NCBI GenBank assembly: GCA_937995825.1
Contig: CALKJO010000008.1
Coordinates: 62,001 to 126,000 of the forward strand
Origin: an uncultured Anaerolineae bacterium
GTDB lineage: Bacteria > Chloroflexota > Anaerolineae > Aggregatilineales > Phototrophicaceae
Length of the DNA stretch: 64,000 bases
Direction: 5' to 3'
The notes beneath the pieces are model-generated. The model saw nothing but the letters and a program-made list of their open reading frames with translations, had not been told where the DNA came from and made no database searches. Shown here one piece after another: positions 25,834 through 35,096 of the stretch. Made by a program: the position numbers and the translations under genes. Position 1 is the first letter of the stretch. Every line of letters starts with the position of its first letter.

Positions 25834-26985
25834 CTATTCCGGCTTGAGCGGGAGGAACAGACTGAATGTGCTGCCCGCGCCCAGCGCGCTCTGGACAGCA
25901 ACCTCGCCGCCGTGAAGTTCAGCCACTGCCTTGACAATTGCCAGACCTGTCCCAGCCCCTTGATCCTCGAAGGTATCGCGGTCGATCTGGTAAAAGCTCT
26001 CCCAGATTCGACGCTGCTCCACGGCGTCGATCCCGCGCCCGTAATCCCGCACCCAGATTTCAACGCCAGGCTCACCCTTCTGTGGCAGCACAGCGGTGCG
26101 CGCGCCAATGACGATCGACTTGTCCACCGGGCTGAACTTGATCGCGTTGTCGAGCAGGTGGATGATGGCGGAGCGAAGATAATGCAGATCGCCAAGAAAT
26201 GCCGGCAGCGCGCCTTTAACGTCCATCGTCACCGTATGCTTGACTGCCGAGGTGAACACTTCTTCTGCCGCTTCCCGGATCAGTTCTGGCAGGTCTTCGA
26301 TGAATGTCCGGCGCATCTCGTAATTGCGGCGCGCATCACCGGTCTCCATCTCGACAAGCTGGATAAAATTCTCGATCAGCCGCCGCAGCCGCACCGCCCC
26401 GGTATTGACCCCTTTGAGAAAGGTCAGCGTTTCTTCGTCGCTCAGCGTATACGCTTCGGCGTTGCTGAGCATGTCCGCATAGGCGACGACATAGGTCAGC
26501 GGTGTTCGAAATTCGTGATTCAGAATGGTTAGGATGCGCTGCTTGAGATCGACCAAGGCGCTTCTGGAAGCGCTGCTGATCGCCTTGATCCGGCTCAGGC
26601 GCGCCTCGACCGCGATCAGCAGATCGGGTGGATCGAACGGCTTGATCAGATAATCATCAGCGCCGAGCTGCTTGCTGAGCTGCACATCGGTTTTCTCGCT
26701 GCGCGCCGTCAGAAAAATGAATGGGATGGTGATCCAATCAGGATTCTTGCGGACTTCAGTCAGCAGCTCGCTTCCGGACATCACCGGCATCATGATATCG
26801 GACACGATCAAATCCGGCAGTGGATGTCCACGGCGAAGCTGTTCTAGTGCTTGCGCGCCATTCTCAGCCGTGATGACGTCATAGCCTTCAAGTTCGAGGA
26901 CGGTGCGGATGCCTTCGAGCAGATTGACCTCATCTTCAACCACCAGGAGGCGACCTTTGCTCGCCGCGTGATTGGTGTTGGACAT
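25834..26985 (-). CDS. Hybrid response regulator-histidine kinase
   Basis: The 383-residue cytosolic protein starts with a receiver (LLVVEDEVNLLEGIRTVL; phospho-Asp in LIVSDIMMPVMSG; DDYLIKPFDPPDL) and continues with a HisKA/HATPase kinase: H-box ILNHEFRTPLTYVVAYADM, N-box IIHLLDNAIKFSPVD, DYGRGID and GAGTGLAIVKAVAELHGG. Receiver-first hybrids without membrane helices take phosphate from another kinase or act on a downstream regulator. It lies 85 bases upstream of the PspA-like operon on the same strand and might govern it, which is inference. No DNA-binding output domain is present. Confidence 0.9.
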   Translation of the reverse strand: MSNTNHAASKGRLLVVEDEVNLLEGIRTVLELEGYDVITAENGAQALEQLRRGHPLPDLIVSDIMMPVMSGSELLTEVRKNPDWITIPFIFLTARSEKTDVQLSKQLGADDYLIKPFDPPDLLIAVEARLSRIKAISSASRSALVDLKQRILTILNHEFRTPLTYVVAYADMLSNAEAYTLSDEETLTFLKGVNTGAVRLRRLIENFIQLVEMETGDARRNYEMRRTFIEDLPELIREAAEEVFTSAVKHTVTMDVKGALPAFLGDLHYLRSAIIHLLDNAIKFSPVDKSIVIGARTAVLPQKGEPGVEIWVRDYGRGIDAVEQRRIWESFYQIDRDTFEDQGAGTGLAIVKAVAELHGGEVAVQSALGAGSTFSLFLPLKPE

Positions 26986-27023
26986 AGATATATACTCAGC
27001 CTATCTCGGATCGTTCCGTTTGT

Positions 27024-27029
27024 ATTATA
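27024..27029 (-). promoter_or_regulatory. -10 promoter box for the hybrid kinase
   Basis: A perfect TATAAT is read on the minus strand about 38 bases before the hybrid kinase ATG. The -35 position 17 bases further (CTCACG) matches only partly. It lies in the divergent spacer shared with the ARMT1-like gene. Confidence 0.4.
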
Positions 27030-27099
27030 GGTCAAATAATTACGGACGTGAGAAAAATCTATACAATCTCTGATAACTCGCTCGATTAGAGGAGGTCTC

Positions 27100-28245
27100 A
27101 TGCTTCAGCCCATCCGCACTGACTCGTCCAACCCGTTCGCACAGCGCACCATGAAGGTTCGCGTTCCGGCGATTCTGCGGGAAGTGAGCGCGCTCAACCC
27201 GGATTACCTATCCAGTGTGCATGACTCAATCGAGGCGCTGGCGCGCCAGCTTGAAGACAATGCCCTCATCCCCATGTGCGACCCCGCGCCGCCCAGCGCG
27301 GATGACTGGGCGGACGCCTATGCGCGGCGCGCCGGCGAAACCTGGGGCGGCACGGACTGGTTTTTCGCCGAGACCTTCATCTACCGCCATCTCATGGATG
27401 CGGTTCACTGGTGGACGACCCATCGCGACCCGTTCGCGCCTAAAAAGCGCGAGGAAGCGGCGAGTCCTGCACTCTGGAAGACGCTGGAGCAGGCGCTCAG
27501 CCTTGCTCCCGAACCAATCGAAGCCAAGCTGCTTGATCTGCTCGCCTTCGATCTGTGGGGCAACCGAGTCGATCTCAGCTACATGATCGGGACGACCTTC
27601 ACCCAGACCGCCGATGACTGGGCAGTCGACGAACGTGAAGCGGCGGTGTCTCATCTGCTGGCTCAGGATGGAACAGGTTCCGTTCACATCATCGTGGATA
27701 ACTACGGGACTGAACTGGCGACCGACCTGGCGCTGATCGATGGGCTGCTCGATGGGGTGGTTGAGCGCGTGGTGATGCACGTCAAGGCACATCCGACCTA
27801 TGTCAGCGACGCGACGCAGGCGGATGTAGTCGATTTCATTGCCCGGCTCAGCGAAGACCGCCGCCCGATCTTCAGCGCGCTGGCGGATCGGCTCAACGCG
27901 GCGCGCATCGATGGTCGGCTGAGCATTCAGCCGGATTTCTTCTGGAACAGCAGCCGCTTTCTATTCGAAATGCCCGCCTCGATCCGGCAAACGCTGGGCA
28001 GCGCCGCCTTAATCATCGTCAAGGGCGACGCCAACTACCGCCGCATCACCGGCGACATCCGCTATCCGACAACCACGCCCTTTGCCCAAGTGCTGTCTTA
28101 CGCGCCCGCGCCGCTGATCGCGCTGCGCACTTTCAAGAGCGATGTGATCATCGGCTTACAGCCTGGGCAGGAAGAACACTACCAGCAGATCGACCCGGAC
28201 TGGCGCATCAACGGGCGGCGCGGCGTGGTTCAGTTCAAACCGTGA
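27100..28245 (+). CDS. ARMT1/DUF89 damage-control phosphatase-like protein
   Basis: The 381-residue protein matches the DUF89/ARMT1 fold: LLAFDLWGNRVDLSYM near residue 150, VHIIVDNYGTELATDLALI near 190-210 (metal site Asp-Asn), DFFWNSSRFLFEMP, LIIVKGDANYRRITGD near 305-320 (metal Asp), and the terminal ALRTFKSDVIIGLQPGQ. Family members are metal-dependent phosphatases of damaged sugar phosphates and related metabolites. An excellent ribosome site (GAGGAGG) precedes the ATG. It ends convergent with surE, overlapping by 11 bases; both are phosphatases of small phosphorylated metabolites, perhaps only by chance. Confidence 0.85.
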   Translation: MLQPIRTDSSNPFAQRTMKVRVPAILREVSALNPDYLSSVHDSIEALARQLEDNALIPMCDPAPPSADDWADAYARRAGETWGGTDWFFAETFIYRHLMDAVHWWTTHRDPFAPKKREEAASPALWKTLEQALSLAPEPIEAKLLDLLAFDLWGNRVDLSYMIGTTFTQTADDWAVDEREAAVSHLLAQDGTGSVHIIVDNYGTELATDLALIDGLLDGVVERVVMHVKAHPTYVSDATQADVVDFIARLSEDRRPIFSALADRLNAARIDGRLSIQPDFFWNSSRFLFEMPASIRQTLGSAALIIVKGDANYRRITGDIRYPTTTPFAQVLSYAPAPLIALRTFKSDVIIGLQPGQEEHYQQIDPDWRINGRRGVVQFKP

Positions 28246-28990
28246 TGTCCCAGGCGGCAATATCCGCCAGCAGACGGTGCGCGGTCATGTCCAGGTGGAT
28301 CGGCGTCAGGCTGGCATAACCGTGATGCACTGCCCACAAATCCGTGCCTTCTTCATCGACCACGCCGCTGGGTTCGGGTCCGACGATCCGGCAGTAGGTC
28401 TCGCTGCGTTCTAGTTCATCCTGATAAATGCGGACGCCCTGACGAGTCAGCCGGATGCCCTTGACGCGCTCGACCGACGGGATGTTGACATTCAGAATCG
28501 TCAGCGGCGGCAGCTTTTTCACCAGCACCATGCGGACGATCTCAGCGGCAACCCGGGCTGACTCGGCGTAGTCGGCAGTAGCGTTAGCGTCGCGCTTATC
28601 CAGCGAAAATGCCACCGCCGGGACGCCGCTGATGGCGGCTTCCAGCGCCGCCGTCACTGTGCCGCTGTAAGTCACATCCTGCCCCAGATTCGCCCCGCGA
28701 TTAATGCCGGAGACGACCAGATCGGGCGCCCAGTCGATCAGTCCCAGCGCCGCCAGCGCGATGCAGTCAGCGGGCGAGCCGCTGATCGCGGTTGCGGACT
28801 GCCCATCGGCGGTCTGCGCCTTGAAATAGGGGAGTTCCTGAAAGAGCGTCTTTTTATGTCCGCTGGCGCTCTGGTTAGTCGCCGGCGCGATGATCTCGAC
28901 GCGCCCCAGCGCGCGCATTGCCGCCGCCAGCGCGGCGATGCCTGGCGCTTGCACGCCGTCATCATTGGTCACCACAATATAAGGGGCCAT
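28235..28990 (-). CDS. surE: SurE, 5'/3'-nucleotidase
   Basis: The 251-residue enzyme dephosphorylates nucleoside monophosphates and needs a divalent metal. Motifs are VTNDDGVQAPGIAAL (metal Asp pair), PATNQSASGHKKT, SGSPADCIALAAL, VVSGINRGANLGQDVTYSGT and AVAFSLDKR. The second of two adjacent ATG codons (28990) is preferred because GGGAG then stands at a usable distance. The ORF track adds 19 upstream residues without family character. C-terminal sequence (DLWAVHHGYASLTPIHLDMT) is complete. Confidence 0.95.
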   Translation of the reverse strand: MAPYIVVTNDDGVQAPGIAALAAAMRALGRVEIIAPATNQSASGHKKTLFQELPYFKAQTADGQSATAISGSPADCIALAALGLIDWAPDLVVSGINRGANLGQDVTYSGTVTAALEAAISGVPAVAFSLDKRDANATADYAESARVAAEIVRMVLVKKLPPLTILNVNIPSVERVKGIRLTRQGVRIYQDELERSETYCRIVGPEPSGVVDEEGTDLWAVHHGYASLTPIHLDMTAHRLLADIAAWDITV

Positions 28991-29060
28991 CATCTCTCCC
29001 AAAAATGGCGGGCGCGATCCCGCCGTTCCCTCGGCGATTTTACACAAAAGCTTACCATCC

Positions 29061-29079
29061 TTGACATTCAGATTATAAT
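29061..29079 (+). promoter_or_regulatory. Weak promoter-like elements before the ParB-fold gene
   Basis: TTGACA (29061-29066) and TATAAT (29074-29079) are both perfect boxes, but they stand only seven bases apart, too near to serve one promoter. Each might pair with a poorer partner. The gene begins 170 bases downstream. Confidence 0.25.
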
Positions 29080-29248
29080 GACTCCGTTAAAATGGGTGAG
29101 AGTCAACCGTCGAACGTCGATCAGTCTGCGACATGCAGCGAATTTCACAGACGGCTGCAGGCGGACAGCGCATGAGCGATCATGCAGCGGGCAGCGCTGC
29201 CACCTGGCGCGCTCCCCAACGGCAGTTTGCGAACGAAAGGAGAGCGAA

Positions 29249-30256
29249 ATGCCGAACGACATCAACACGAGCGACTTCATGGAGGGCGTGAGCGCCTTCC
29301 AGAGCGCGCGGATGCGCGCTTTCTGGCAGGACATATTCGGGCTAATTCGCGGAAAACCCGCTGAACTGCTAAGTTTTGAGGACATTCGGGCGCGGCTGCG
29401 CCTGCGCGACGAGTATTACAAGGGCTTGCAGGATGTGCCGCTGGAGCAGATCGTCGGCAGCGTCGGGCGCTATCGGGAATTCACCAGCACCTTTCTCCCT
29501 CGGCGCAGCAAGATGCAGGAGCGTTGGAGCCGCGTGTATTCGCTGGCAACGGGGATGGTGGGGCTGCCGCCGATTGAGCTGTATAAGGTCGGGAATGCCT
29601 ATTTTGTCCGCGATGGCAATCACCGTGTCTCTGTGGCGCGGCAGATGGGCGCGAAGACCATTCAAGCGCATGTGATCGAGCTGCCCACCTCGATCTCGCT
29701 CAAACCGAGCATGACGCCGGATGAGCTGGACGCGGTGGCAGCGCAGGCGGAATTTCTGGACATTACGCGGCTGGATCAGACCCGTCCGCACCATGTCGCC
29801 ATTGAACTGAGCGAGCCGTCGCGCTATGATGACCTGCTCGGTCATGTCCATCTGCATAAGTCGGTCATGGAAGCGACTCAGAAACGCGAAGTCTCGCTGG
29901 AAGAGGCAGCGGCGGACTGGTATGACACGGTCTACCGCCCCGCCGTCTCGCTGATTCGCAAGTATGACGTGCTGAAGCACGTGCCAGGGCGCACAGAAGG
30001 CGACCTGTACTTGTGGATGCTGGATCATCTGCGCGAAGTGAAATCTCAGTTTGGCGAGGAAGCCTCCGCGCGCACTTTCAGCGATGCGCTGGTCGATTAC
30101 CTGGCGCAGAAGCGCATCCCCGTGCCGAAAGACCTGCTGGTGGAAAATGACGACTCGGTGCTGCTAGCGCGCGCTGACCTCAATCAGAAGCTCGCAGAAT
30201 ATAAGGCGCAGCTTGCGCAGCAAAACGGCAGCCTGCACCAGGAAGCGTCAACGTAG
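29249..30256 (+). CDS. ParB/Srx-fold protein (DUF4032-like)
   Basis: The 335-residue protein contains a ParB/sulfiredoxin-type core: IELYKVGNAYFVRDGNHRVS followed by VARQMGAKTIQAHVIEL, where GNHRVSVAR corresponds to the GxHR nucleotide-binding box of ParB CTPases. A helical region with TEGDLYLWMLDHLREVKSQF follows. No helix-turn-helix of ParB or signal peptide is apparent. AAAGGAG lies six bases before the ATG at 29249, so the ORF-track start 131 codons earlier, which overlaps surE, was rejected. Role unknown; the fold predicts nucleotide binding. Confidence 0.72.
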   Translation: MPNDINTSDFMEGVSAFQSARMRAFWQDIFGLIRGKPAELLSFEDIRARLRLRDEYYKGLQDVPLEQIVGSVGRYREFTSTFLPRRSKMQERWSRVYSLATGMVGLPPIELYKVGNAYFVRDGNHRVSVARQMGAKTIQAHVIELPTSISLKPSMTPDELDAVAAQAEFLDITRLDQTRPHHVAIELSEPSRYDDLLGHVHLHKSVMEATQKREVSLEEAAADWYDTVYRPAVSLIRKYDVLKHVPGRTEGDLYLWMLDHLREVKSQFGEEASARTFSDALVDYLAQKRIPVPKDLLVENDDSVLLARADLNQKLAEYKAQLAQQNGSLHQEAST

Positions 30257-30280
30257 CTGTACGCAGCGGTGGAGCAAAAC

Positions 30281-30312
30281 GGGTCACGAGCCGCTGTTTG
30301 CGCTCGTGACCC
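30281..30312. terminator. Hairpin between convergent ParB-fold and mscL genes
   Basis: Perfect ten-base arms GGGTCACGAG and CTCGTGACCC enclose a 12-base loop, extended outwards by GCAGCG/CGCTGC. No T run follows on either strand, so it may stop transcription weakly or only protect transcript ends. Confidence 0.6.
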
Positions 30313-30341
30313 CGCTGCACGACACAAGCTGAACATCGCGC

Positions 30342-30779
30342 TCAGGGCAGTTTTGCTTCCAGCTTCTCTAACACTATGACCAACCGCTCTTCGGTCGTCG
30401 GACCCGCAGGAGCAGCCGGCTCCTCTTTCTTGGTGAAGCGATCTTGCAAATTATTGACGGCGCGCACCACCAAGAAGACTGCCAGCGCGATGATCAGGAA
30501 ATTGATCAGGGCATTGACAAACGATCCTATCGCGATCACGACCGCGCCAGCATTTTGCGCCGCCTGAAGCGAGCGATACGGTCCTGCTGGATCACCGTCC
30601 TGAAGCGGAATGAAGATATTTGAGAAATCGACGCCGCCCAGGATCAATCCGATCGGCGGCATGATGACATCGTTGACCAGCGACGTAACAATCGCCCCGA
30701 ACGCCGCACCAATGATCACACCAACTGCCAGATCGACCACATTGCCACGCATGATGAATTTCTGAAATTCTCGCAGCAT
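30342..30779 (-). CDS. mscL: MscL, large-conductance mechanosensitive channel
   Basis: The 145-residue protein opens [20 protein letters not shown], the diagnostic start of MscL, and has two membrane helices with a periplasmic loop ([20 protein letters not shown]), followed by a charged C-terminal helix ([17 protein letters not shown]). It opens under extreme membrane tension and releases solutes on osmotic downshock. Start at 30779 is supported by GAAAGGA upstream; the 40 residues added by the track have no family character. It is divergent from dhaK. Confidence 0.95.
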   Translation of the reverse strand: MLREFQKFIMRGNVVDLAVGVIIGAAFGAIVTSLVNDVIMPPIGLILGGVDFSNIFIPLQDGDPAGPYRSLQAAQNAGAVVIAIGSFVNALINFLIIALAVFLVVRAVNNLQDRFTKKEEPAAPAGPTTEERLVIVLEKLEAKLP

Positions 30780-30892
30780 CACCCTGATCCTTTCAATTGT
30801 CGGACACCATCTTAATTTTAAGAGACTCGTTAGAGATGGCAAGAAGCGCAAATTTCCTAAATCACGTCGAATGATGGTCATTCGCTCAAAAT

Positions 30893-30921
30893 TTGGCATA
30901 TGTTCGCACTTTTGCTATAAT
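30893..30921 (+). promoter_or_regulatory. Sigma70-type promoter of dhaK-dhaL
   Basis: TTGGCA at 30893-30898 and TATAAT at 30916-30921 are 17 bases apart, with a TG one base before the -10 box (extended -10). The dhaK ATG is 45 bases downstream. This is the best promoter in the window. No ribosome site is obvious in the short leader. Confidence 0.8.
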
Positions 30922-30966
30922 TCGTAGTGTATTCGATTACAGAAGTTATTTCGGACATCCTTTACG

Positions 30967-31977
30967 ATGAAAAAAATCCTCAATCATCCTGAGAACTATG
31001 TCCCTGAACTGCTGAGCGGTCTGCTGGCAGCTCATCCCCACCGCTTGAAGTCGGTCGCTGGCGATGTTCACTGCATTGTCCGCGCGGACGCGCCGCGTCA
31101 AGGCAAAGTCGGCATCGTCACCGGCGGTGGAAGCGGTCATCTGCCTGTTTTTCTCGGCTATGTCGGCGCAGGCTTGCTCGATGGCTGCGCCGTCGGCGAT
31201 GTGTTCGCTTCCCCCACCGTCGATCAGATGTATCACGTCACCAAAGCCGTGCATGGCGGCGCGGGGGTGCTGCATCTGTTCGGCAATTACGGCGGCGACG
31301 TGATGAATTTCGCGGCGGCGGCGGATCAGGCGGCGATGGAGGACAGCATTGAGGTGGCGACTGTGCTGGTCGCCGATGATGTTGCCAGCGCCCCGCCCGA
31401 ACGCGCCGACCGACGGCGTGGTGTCGCGGGGATGGTCTACGCCTTCAAGATCGCGGGCGCGCGCGCTGAACAGGGCGGCACCTTGGCGGAGGTCAAAGCC
31501 GACGCTGAACATGCGCTCGCCAACACGCGCAGCATGGGCGTCGCGCTCTCGCCATGCATCCTGCCGCAAGTCGGCAAACCGACCTTCACCCTCGGCGACG
31601 ACGAGATGGAGATCGGCATGGGCATTCACGGCGAACCCGGCACGGCACGCGGCAAGCTCGAATCCGCCGACGCGATCACCGACGCTCTGCTCGACCGCAT
31701 CATGGCTGACATCGACCTGAGCGGCGCGGAAGTCACCGTCATGCTCAACAGCCTCGGCGCGACCCCCCTCGAAGAACTCTACATCATGTACAACCGCGTC
31801 CTGAGCCGTTTCAAGGCGGCGGGCGTGACGGTCTACCGACCCTATATCGGGCGTTTCGCCACATCGATGGAGATGGCGGGCGCCTCGATCACGGTCATGA
31901 AGCTGGACGAGACGCTCAAGGCGCTCTTAGACGCGCCGGCGACATCGCCGTTTTTCGATAACGGACAGTATCTCTAA
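30967..31977 (+). CDS. dhaK: Dihydroxyacetone kinase, DhaK subunit
   Basis: The 336-residue subunit binds dihydroxyacetone covalently through a His. Motifs include [51 protein letters not shown], and [14 protein letters not shown], where the His forms the hemiaminal with substrate. Together with DhaL it phosphorylates dihydroxyacetone to glycolytic DHAP. It has a strong promoter. dhaL follows after 29 bases. No DhaM (phosphotransferase) gene is present nearby, so either ATP is the donor or the phosphoryl protein lies elsewhere. Confidence 0.95.
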   Translation: MKKILNHPENYVPELLSGLLAAHPHRLKSVAGDVHCIVRADAPRQGKVGIVTGGGSGHLPVFLGYVGAGLLDGCAVGDVFASPTVDQMYHVTKAVHGGAGVLHLFGNYGGDVMNFAAAADQAAMEDSIEVATVLVADDVASAPPERADRRRGVAGMVYAFKIAGARAEQGGTLAEVKADAEHALANTRSMGVALSPCILPQVGKPTFTLGDDEMEIGMGIHGEPGTARGKLESADAITDALLDRIMADIDLSGAEVTVMLNSLGATPLEELYIMYNRVLSRFKAAGVTVYRPYIGRFATSMEMAGASITVMKLDETLKALLDAPATSPFFDNGQYL

Positions 31978-32006
31978 GCTGACGGCGCGCTGTCGGGACA
32001 CGAGCT

Positions 32007-32645
32007 ATGGACAAACTGAGCTTTGAGCAGACCATCGCGGTGTTGGGCGCAGTTGCCGACGGGCTGATCGCGTCCAAAGATGAGCTGACTGCGCTCGACG
32101 CCGCGCTCGGCGATGGCGATCTGGGGCGAACGGTCGAGCGCGGCTTCAAGGCGATCAGCGACGCCCTGCAAACCAACGAGGAAGCCGATCTGGGTAAGCT
32201 GTTGTTCAAGCTCGGCAAGGTGTTCGGTGATGCCGCCGCCTCCAGCTTCGGCGCGCTCTTCGGCACAGCGCTGCGCAAAGGCGGCATGGCGCTCAAAGGC
32301 AAGACCGAGCTGACCGCCGCCGACATCGCGGACGGGATGCAAGCGGCGCTCGACGCGCTGATAGAGCTGGGCAAGGCGAAGATCGGCGACAAAACCATGC
32401 TCGACGCGATCCACCCGGCGATCCAGGCGATTCGCGCCTGCGAATCGACCGATGTCGGCGCCTGTCTGCGCGCCGCGGCGGACGCAGCGCAGGCGGGCGC
32501 GGAACAGACCAAAACCATGCAGTCGATGATCGGGCGCGCAAGCTGGCAGGGCGAGCGCTCCATTGGGCAGATGGACGCCGGCGCGCGCGCAATTGCGCTG
32601 ATGCTGGATGCAGCGGCAAGAAAAGTGATGAGTGACGGGCCATGA
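32007..32645 (+). CDS. dhaL: Dihydroxyacetone kinase, DhaL subunit
   Basis: The 212-residue helical ADP-binding subunit carries LDAALGDGDLGRTVERGFK near residues 31-49. The three metal-binding Asp residues are kept, while the usual His after GDGD is Leu. Later motifs fit the family: SSFGALFGTALRKGG and the C-terminal GRASWQGERSIGQMDAGAR. It partners DhaK to phosphorylate dihydroxyacetone. Short ATGAGTGA-like repeats straddle the stop codon and continue into the 113-base spacer before the aldo/keto reductase gene. A terminator is not apparent. Confidence 0.93.
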   Translation: MDKLSFEQTIAVLGAVADGLIASKDELTALDAALGDGDLGRTVERGFKAISDALQTNEEADLGKLLFKLGKVFGDAAASSFGALFGTALRKGGMALKGKTELTAADIADGMQAALDALIELGKAKIGDKTMLDAIHPAIQAIRACESTDVGACLRAAADAAQAGAEQTKTMQSMIGRASWQGERSIGQMDAGARAIALMLDAAARKVMSDGP

Positions 32646-32758
32646 GTGATGAGCAGATGGTGGCGTGATCAAAGTGGAGATGATGTTCAGAACAGTCAAT
32701 CTCCTTACTTAACTTAATCACGCGCCGATCAGCATACATCGCTTAACGTGGAGGGATG

Positions 32759-33868
32759 ATGGAATACAGACGGCTGGGCAATTCCGGCTTGATCGTGAGC
32801 GCGCTGTCGCTCGGCACGATGCAGTTCGGCGAGGCGATGAACGTCGGTCGGCTTGGACAGGAAGAAACCACCGCGATGATCAAATTCGCGCTCGATCGCG
32901 GCATTAATTTCATCGACACCGCCGACGTGTACAGTCGGGGCGAGAGCGAGACGCTGATCGGCGAGGCATTGCGTCAGCTTGGCGTCCGACAGGAGATCGT
33001 CGTCGCCACCAAAGCGCGCCTGCCGATGAGCGACACCAACTTCAACCACAGCGGCGCGACCCGCGTCAATATCATGCGTGAGGTCGATGCCAGTTTACGG
33101 CGCTTACAGACCGATTACATCGATCTCTATCAGATGCACGGCTGGGACAGCAACACGCCGCTGGAGGAGACATTGCGCACACTGGATGATCTGGTACGCG
33201 CGGGCAAAGTTCGCTATATTGGCTTCAGCAATTATCTGGCATGGCAGGGAATGGCGGCGCTGGCGCTGCAAACTCAGCTCAATCTCAACAAATACGTGAC
33301 AGCGCAGATGTATTATTCGCTGGTCGAACGCACGCTGGAGCATGAATTCGTCTCCTTCTGCGAATACACTGGCATTGGCATTCTGGTCTGGAGCGCGCTG
33401 GCTGGCGGATTCCTGTCCGGTAAGTATGAGCGCGGCGCGCTGCCGCCGGAAGAGACGCGCTTCCGCGAGGCGGGTCCGTTCGTGCCGTTCGATGCCGATC
33501 TGGATCGCTCTTACGCCATCCTGAACACGATCAAGGCGGTGGCGGCGCGGCATGGCGTCAGCGCGGCGCGGGTGGCGCTGGCTTGGACAGTTCGGCAGCC
33601 CGCCGTCAGCAGCGTGATCATCGCGGCGCGCAAGCTCGAACACCTCGATGACAACATCGCCGCTATCGATCTGCGCCTGACCGATGAGGACCTCACCGAG
33701 CTGAACACCGCGTCGCATCCCGGCACGCCTTATCCGAAATGGATGGTCTTGCAGCTCGATGTGGCGGAAGACCCGCGCCCAAGAGTGCTTTATCCAGAGC
33801 GCTATGAACTCGGCGGCATGTGGAACGACCTGCGTCAAGGTCCCGGTCGCTGGAAAGTCGACAAATAG
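32759..33868 (+). CDS. Aldo/keto reductase
   Basis: The 369-residue NADPH-type reductase shows the complete tetrad: Asp and Tyr in FIDTADVYSRGESE, Lys in VVATKARLP, and His in DLYQMHGWDS. Other marks are YIGFSNYLAWQ, GILVWSALAGGFLSGKY, and a cofactor-phosphate segment with SSVIIAARKLEHLDDNI. The last 40 residues (AEDPRPRVLYPERYELGG) form an extension. The start at 32759 leaves room for the GGAGG site; 32756 is too close. It stands 114 bases before the ABC binding-protein gene on the same strand and may feed the same pathway. Confidence 0.92.
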   Translation: MEYRRLGNSGLIVSALSLGTMQFGEAMNVGRLGQEETTAMIKFALDRGINFIDTADVYSRGESETLIGEALRQLGVRQEIVVATKARLPMSDTNFNHSGATRVNIMREVDASLRRLQTDYIDLYQMHGWDSNTPLEETLRTLDDLVRAGKVRYIGFSNYLAWQGMAALALQTQLNLNKYVTAQMYYSLVERTLEHEFVSFCEYTGIGILVWSALAGGFLSGKYERGALPPEETRFREAGPFVPFDADLDRSYAILNTIKAVAARHGVSAARVALAWTVRQPAVSSVIIAARKLEHLDDNIAAIDLRLTDEDLTELNTASHPGTPYPKWMVLQLDVAEDPRPRVLYPERYELGGMWNDLRQGPGRWKVDK

Positions 33869-33982
33869 CCCAGGCAGGCTTTTGTTTTGCCCTGACGGGG
33901 CGCTGAGTGAGGTGATTCTCCGGGCAAATGACCTGGTGCATCGCAAAAATTCGTAAAAAGTTTCTGGGAGAAACGAACGATC

Positions 33983-35086
33983 ATGGCAAAACTGTTCAAA
34001 TCGAAAAGTCGGGAACCGATGAGCCGCCGCGAATTCATGATGAGCAGTTTTCTGCTCAGCGCTGGCGTTGCTGCCCCCACCGTCCTCTCACTGCTTCAGC
34101 ACCGCCGCGCTTCGGCGCAGGATATGCCGATGCGCGCCGCCATGTCCAATGCCGGTCTGGCAGTGACCTGGTGCGCGCAGGGTAAAGACACCGCTGAGAT
34201 GTGGGGTCGTTTCCTGGGCGTCGAGATCGTCTGGTATGACGGCGCGCTGGACAACAATGTCCAGCGCAGCGCGGTCGATACCATCGCCTCGCAGTCGTGG
34301 GATTTCGTCGCCATTCAGCCGTTCAGCATCGGCACGCTGGTCGAGCCGGTGTCGGCGATCATCAATGCCGGCATCCCATTCGTCGATATGGACACGCTGC
34401 TGGCGCCGCTGGATCAGCTCGATGATCTGGGCGTGCTGAGCTTCATCGCGCCGGATAATGTGTTCATGTCCGAGTCGGTTGTGACCGAACTCGTCCGTCA
34501 GATGGGCGGCTCCGGCAAGATCGCGCACACTTGGGGCGCGCAGGGTCACACAGGAGCGCAGGGGCGCGCGCAGGGTTTCTACAACATCATCTCGCAGTAT
34601 CCTGATATCGAAGTCGTCGACGATCAGCCCGCTGACTGGGACGTGACCCGCGTCGCGGCGATCTGGGAAAGCCTGCTCAACCGTCACCCCGACTTGAAGG
34701 CTGGCTTCCTGCACAACGATGACATGGCGCTGGCGGCGCGGCAGGTGGTCGAGAACGCCGGCTTGGGCGATCAGGTCAAGATCGGCGGCATCGATGCGAT
34801 GTCCCCCGCCATCGACGCGGTGACCTCTGGACGCCTGGTGGCGACCGCGCGCAACAGCGCCCCGCGCATTCACGGCGCAGCCGTCCTGCTCGGCTGGTAT
34901 GCGGCGACCGTGGGCATGGAAGAAGCCCGCGCCAATGTCCCCGGCTTCCTGCTCGCGGACGGTCCGGCGATCACGTCGGCAATCGACAGCAACCCCGATC
35001 TGGCGAGCGAACCCTGGAAGCTGCGCGGCTATGGTCGCAGCACGGCTGAAGGGCTGCGCTGGCTGCAAGATCAGTTGATCTTCTAG
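33983..35086 (+). CDS. Sugar-type ABC transporter substrate-binding protein, Tat-exported
   Basis: The 367-residue binding protein starts with a twin-arginine signal (SRREFMMSSFLLSAGVAA) and cuts after ASA. The mature part has the type I (LacI/RbsB-like) periplasmic binding fold: YDGALDNNVQRSAVDTIASQ near residue 95, NAGIPFVDMDTLL, GFLHNDDMALAARQVVENAG and IGGIDAMSPAIDAV. Tat export implies folding in the cytosol before export. It heads an operon with an RbsA-like ATPase, an RbsC-like permease and a methylthioribose-kinase-like gene, so the ligand may be methylthioribose or another pentose-like sugar. Confidence 0.88.
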   Translation: MAKLFKSKSREPMSRREFMMSSFLLSAGVAAPTVLSLLQHRRASAQDMPMRAAMSNAGLAVTWCAQGKDTAEMWGRFLGVEIVWYDGALDNNVQRSAVDTIASQSWDFVAIQPFSIGTLVEPVSAIINAGIPFVDMDTLLAPLDQLDDLGVLSFIAPDNVFMSESVVTELVRQMGGSGKIAHTWGAQGHTGAQGRAQGFYNIISQYPDIEVVDDQPADWDVTRVAAIWESLLNRHPDLKAGFLHNDDMALAARQVVENAGLGDQVKIGGIDAMSPAIDAVTSGRLVATARNSAPRIHGAAVLLGWYAATVGMEEARANVPGFLLADGPAITSAIDSNPDLASEPWKLRGYGRSTAEGLRWLQDQLIF

Positions 35087-35096
35087 TTCACGTCGT

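Noticed and set aside
28856-29248. 131-residue N-terminal extension of the ParB-fold ORF
   Set aside because: It overlaps surE and the divergent promoter region; the ATG at 29249 has an AAAGGAG ribosome site.
32626-32660. ATGAGTGA/GTGATGAG-type short repeats at the dhaL stop as a mobile REP element
   Set aside because: Only a few imperfect units are present here and near 35097; a genome-wide count would be needed before calling a repeat family.
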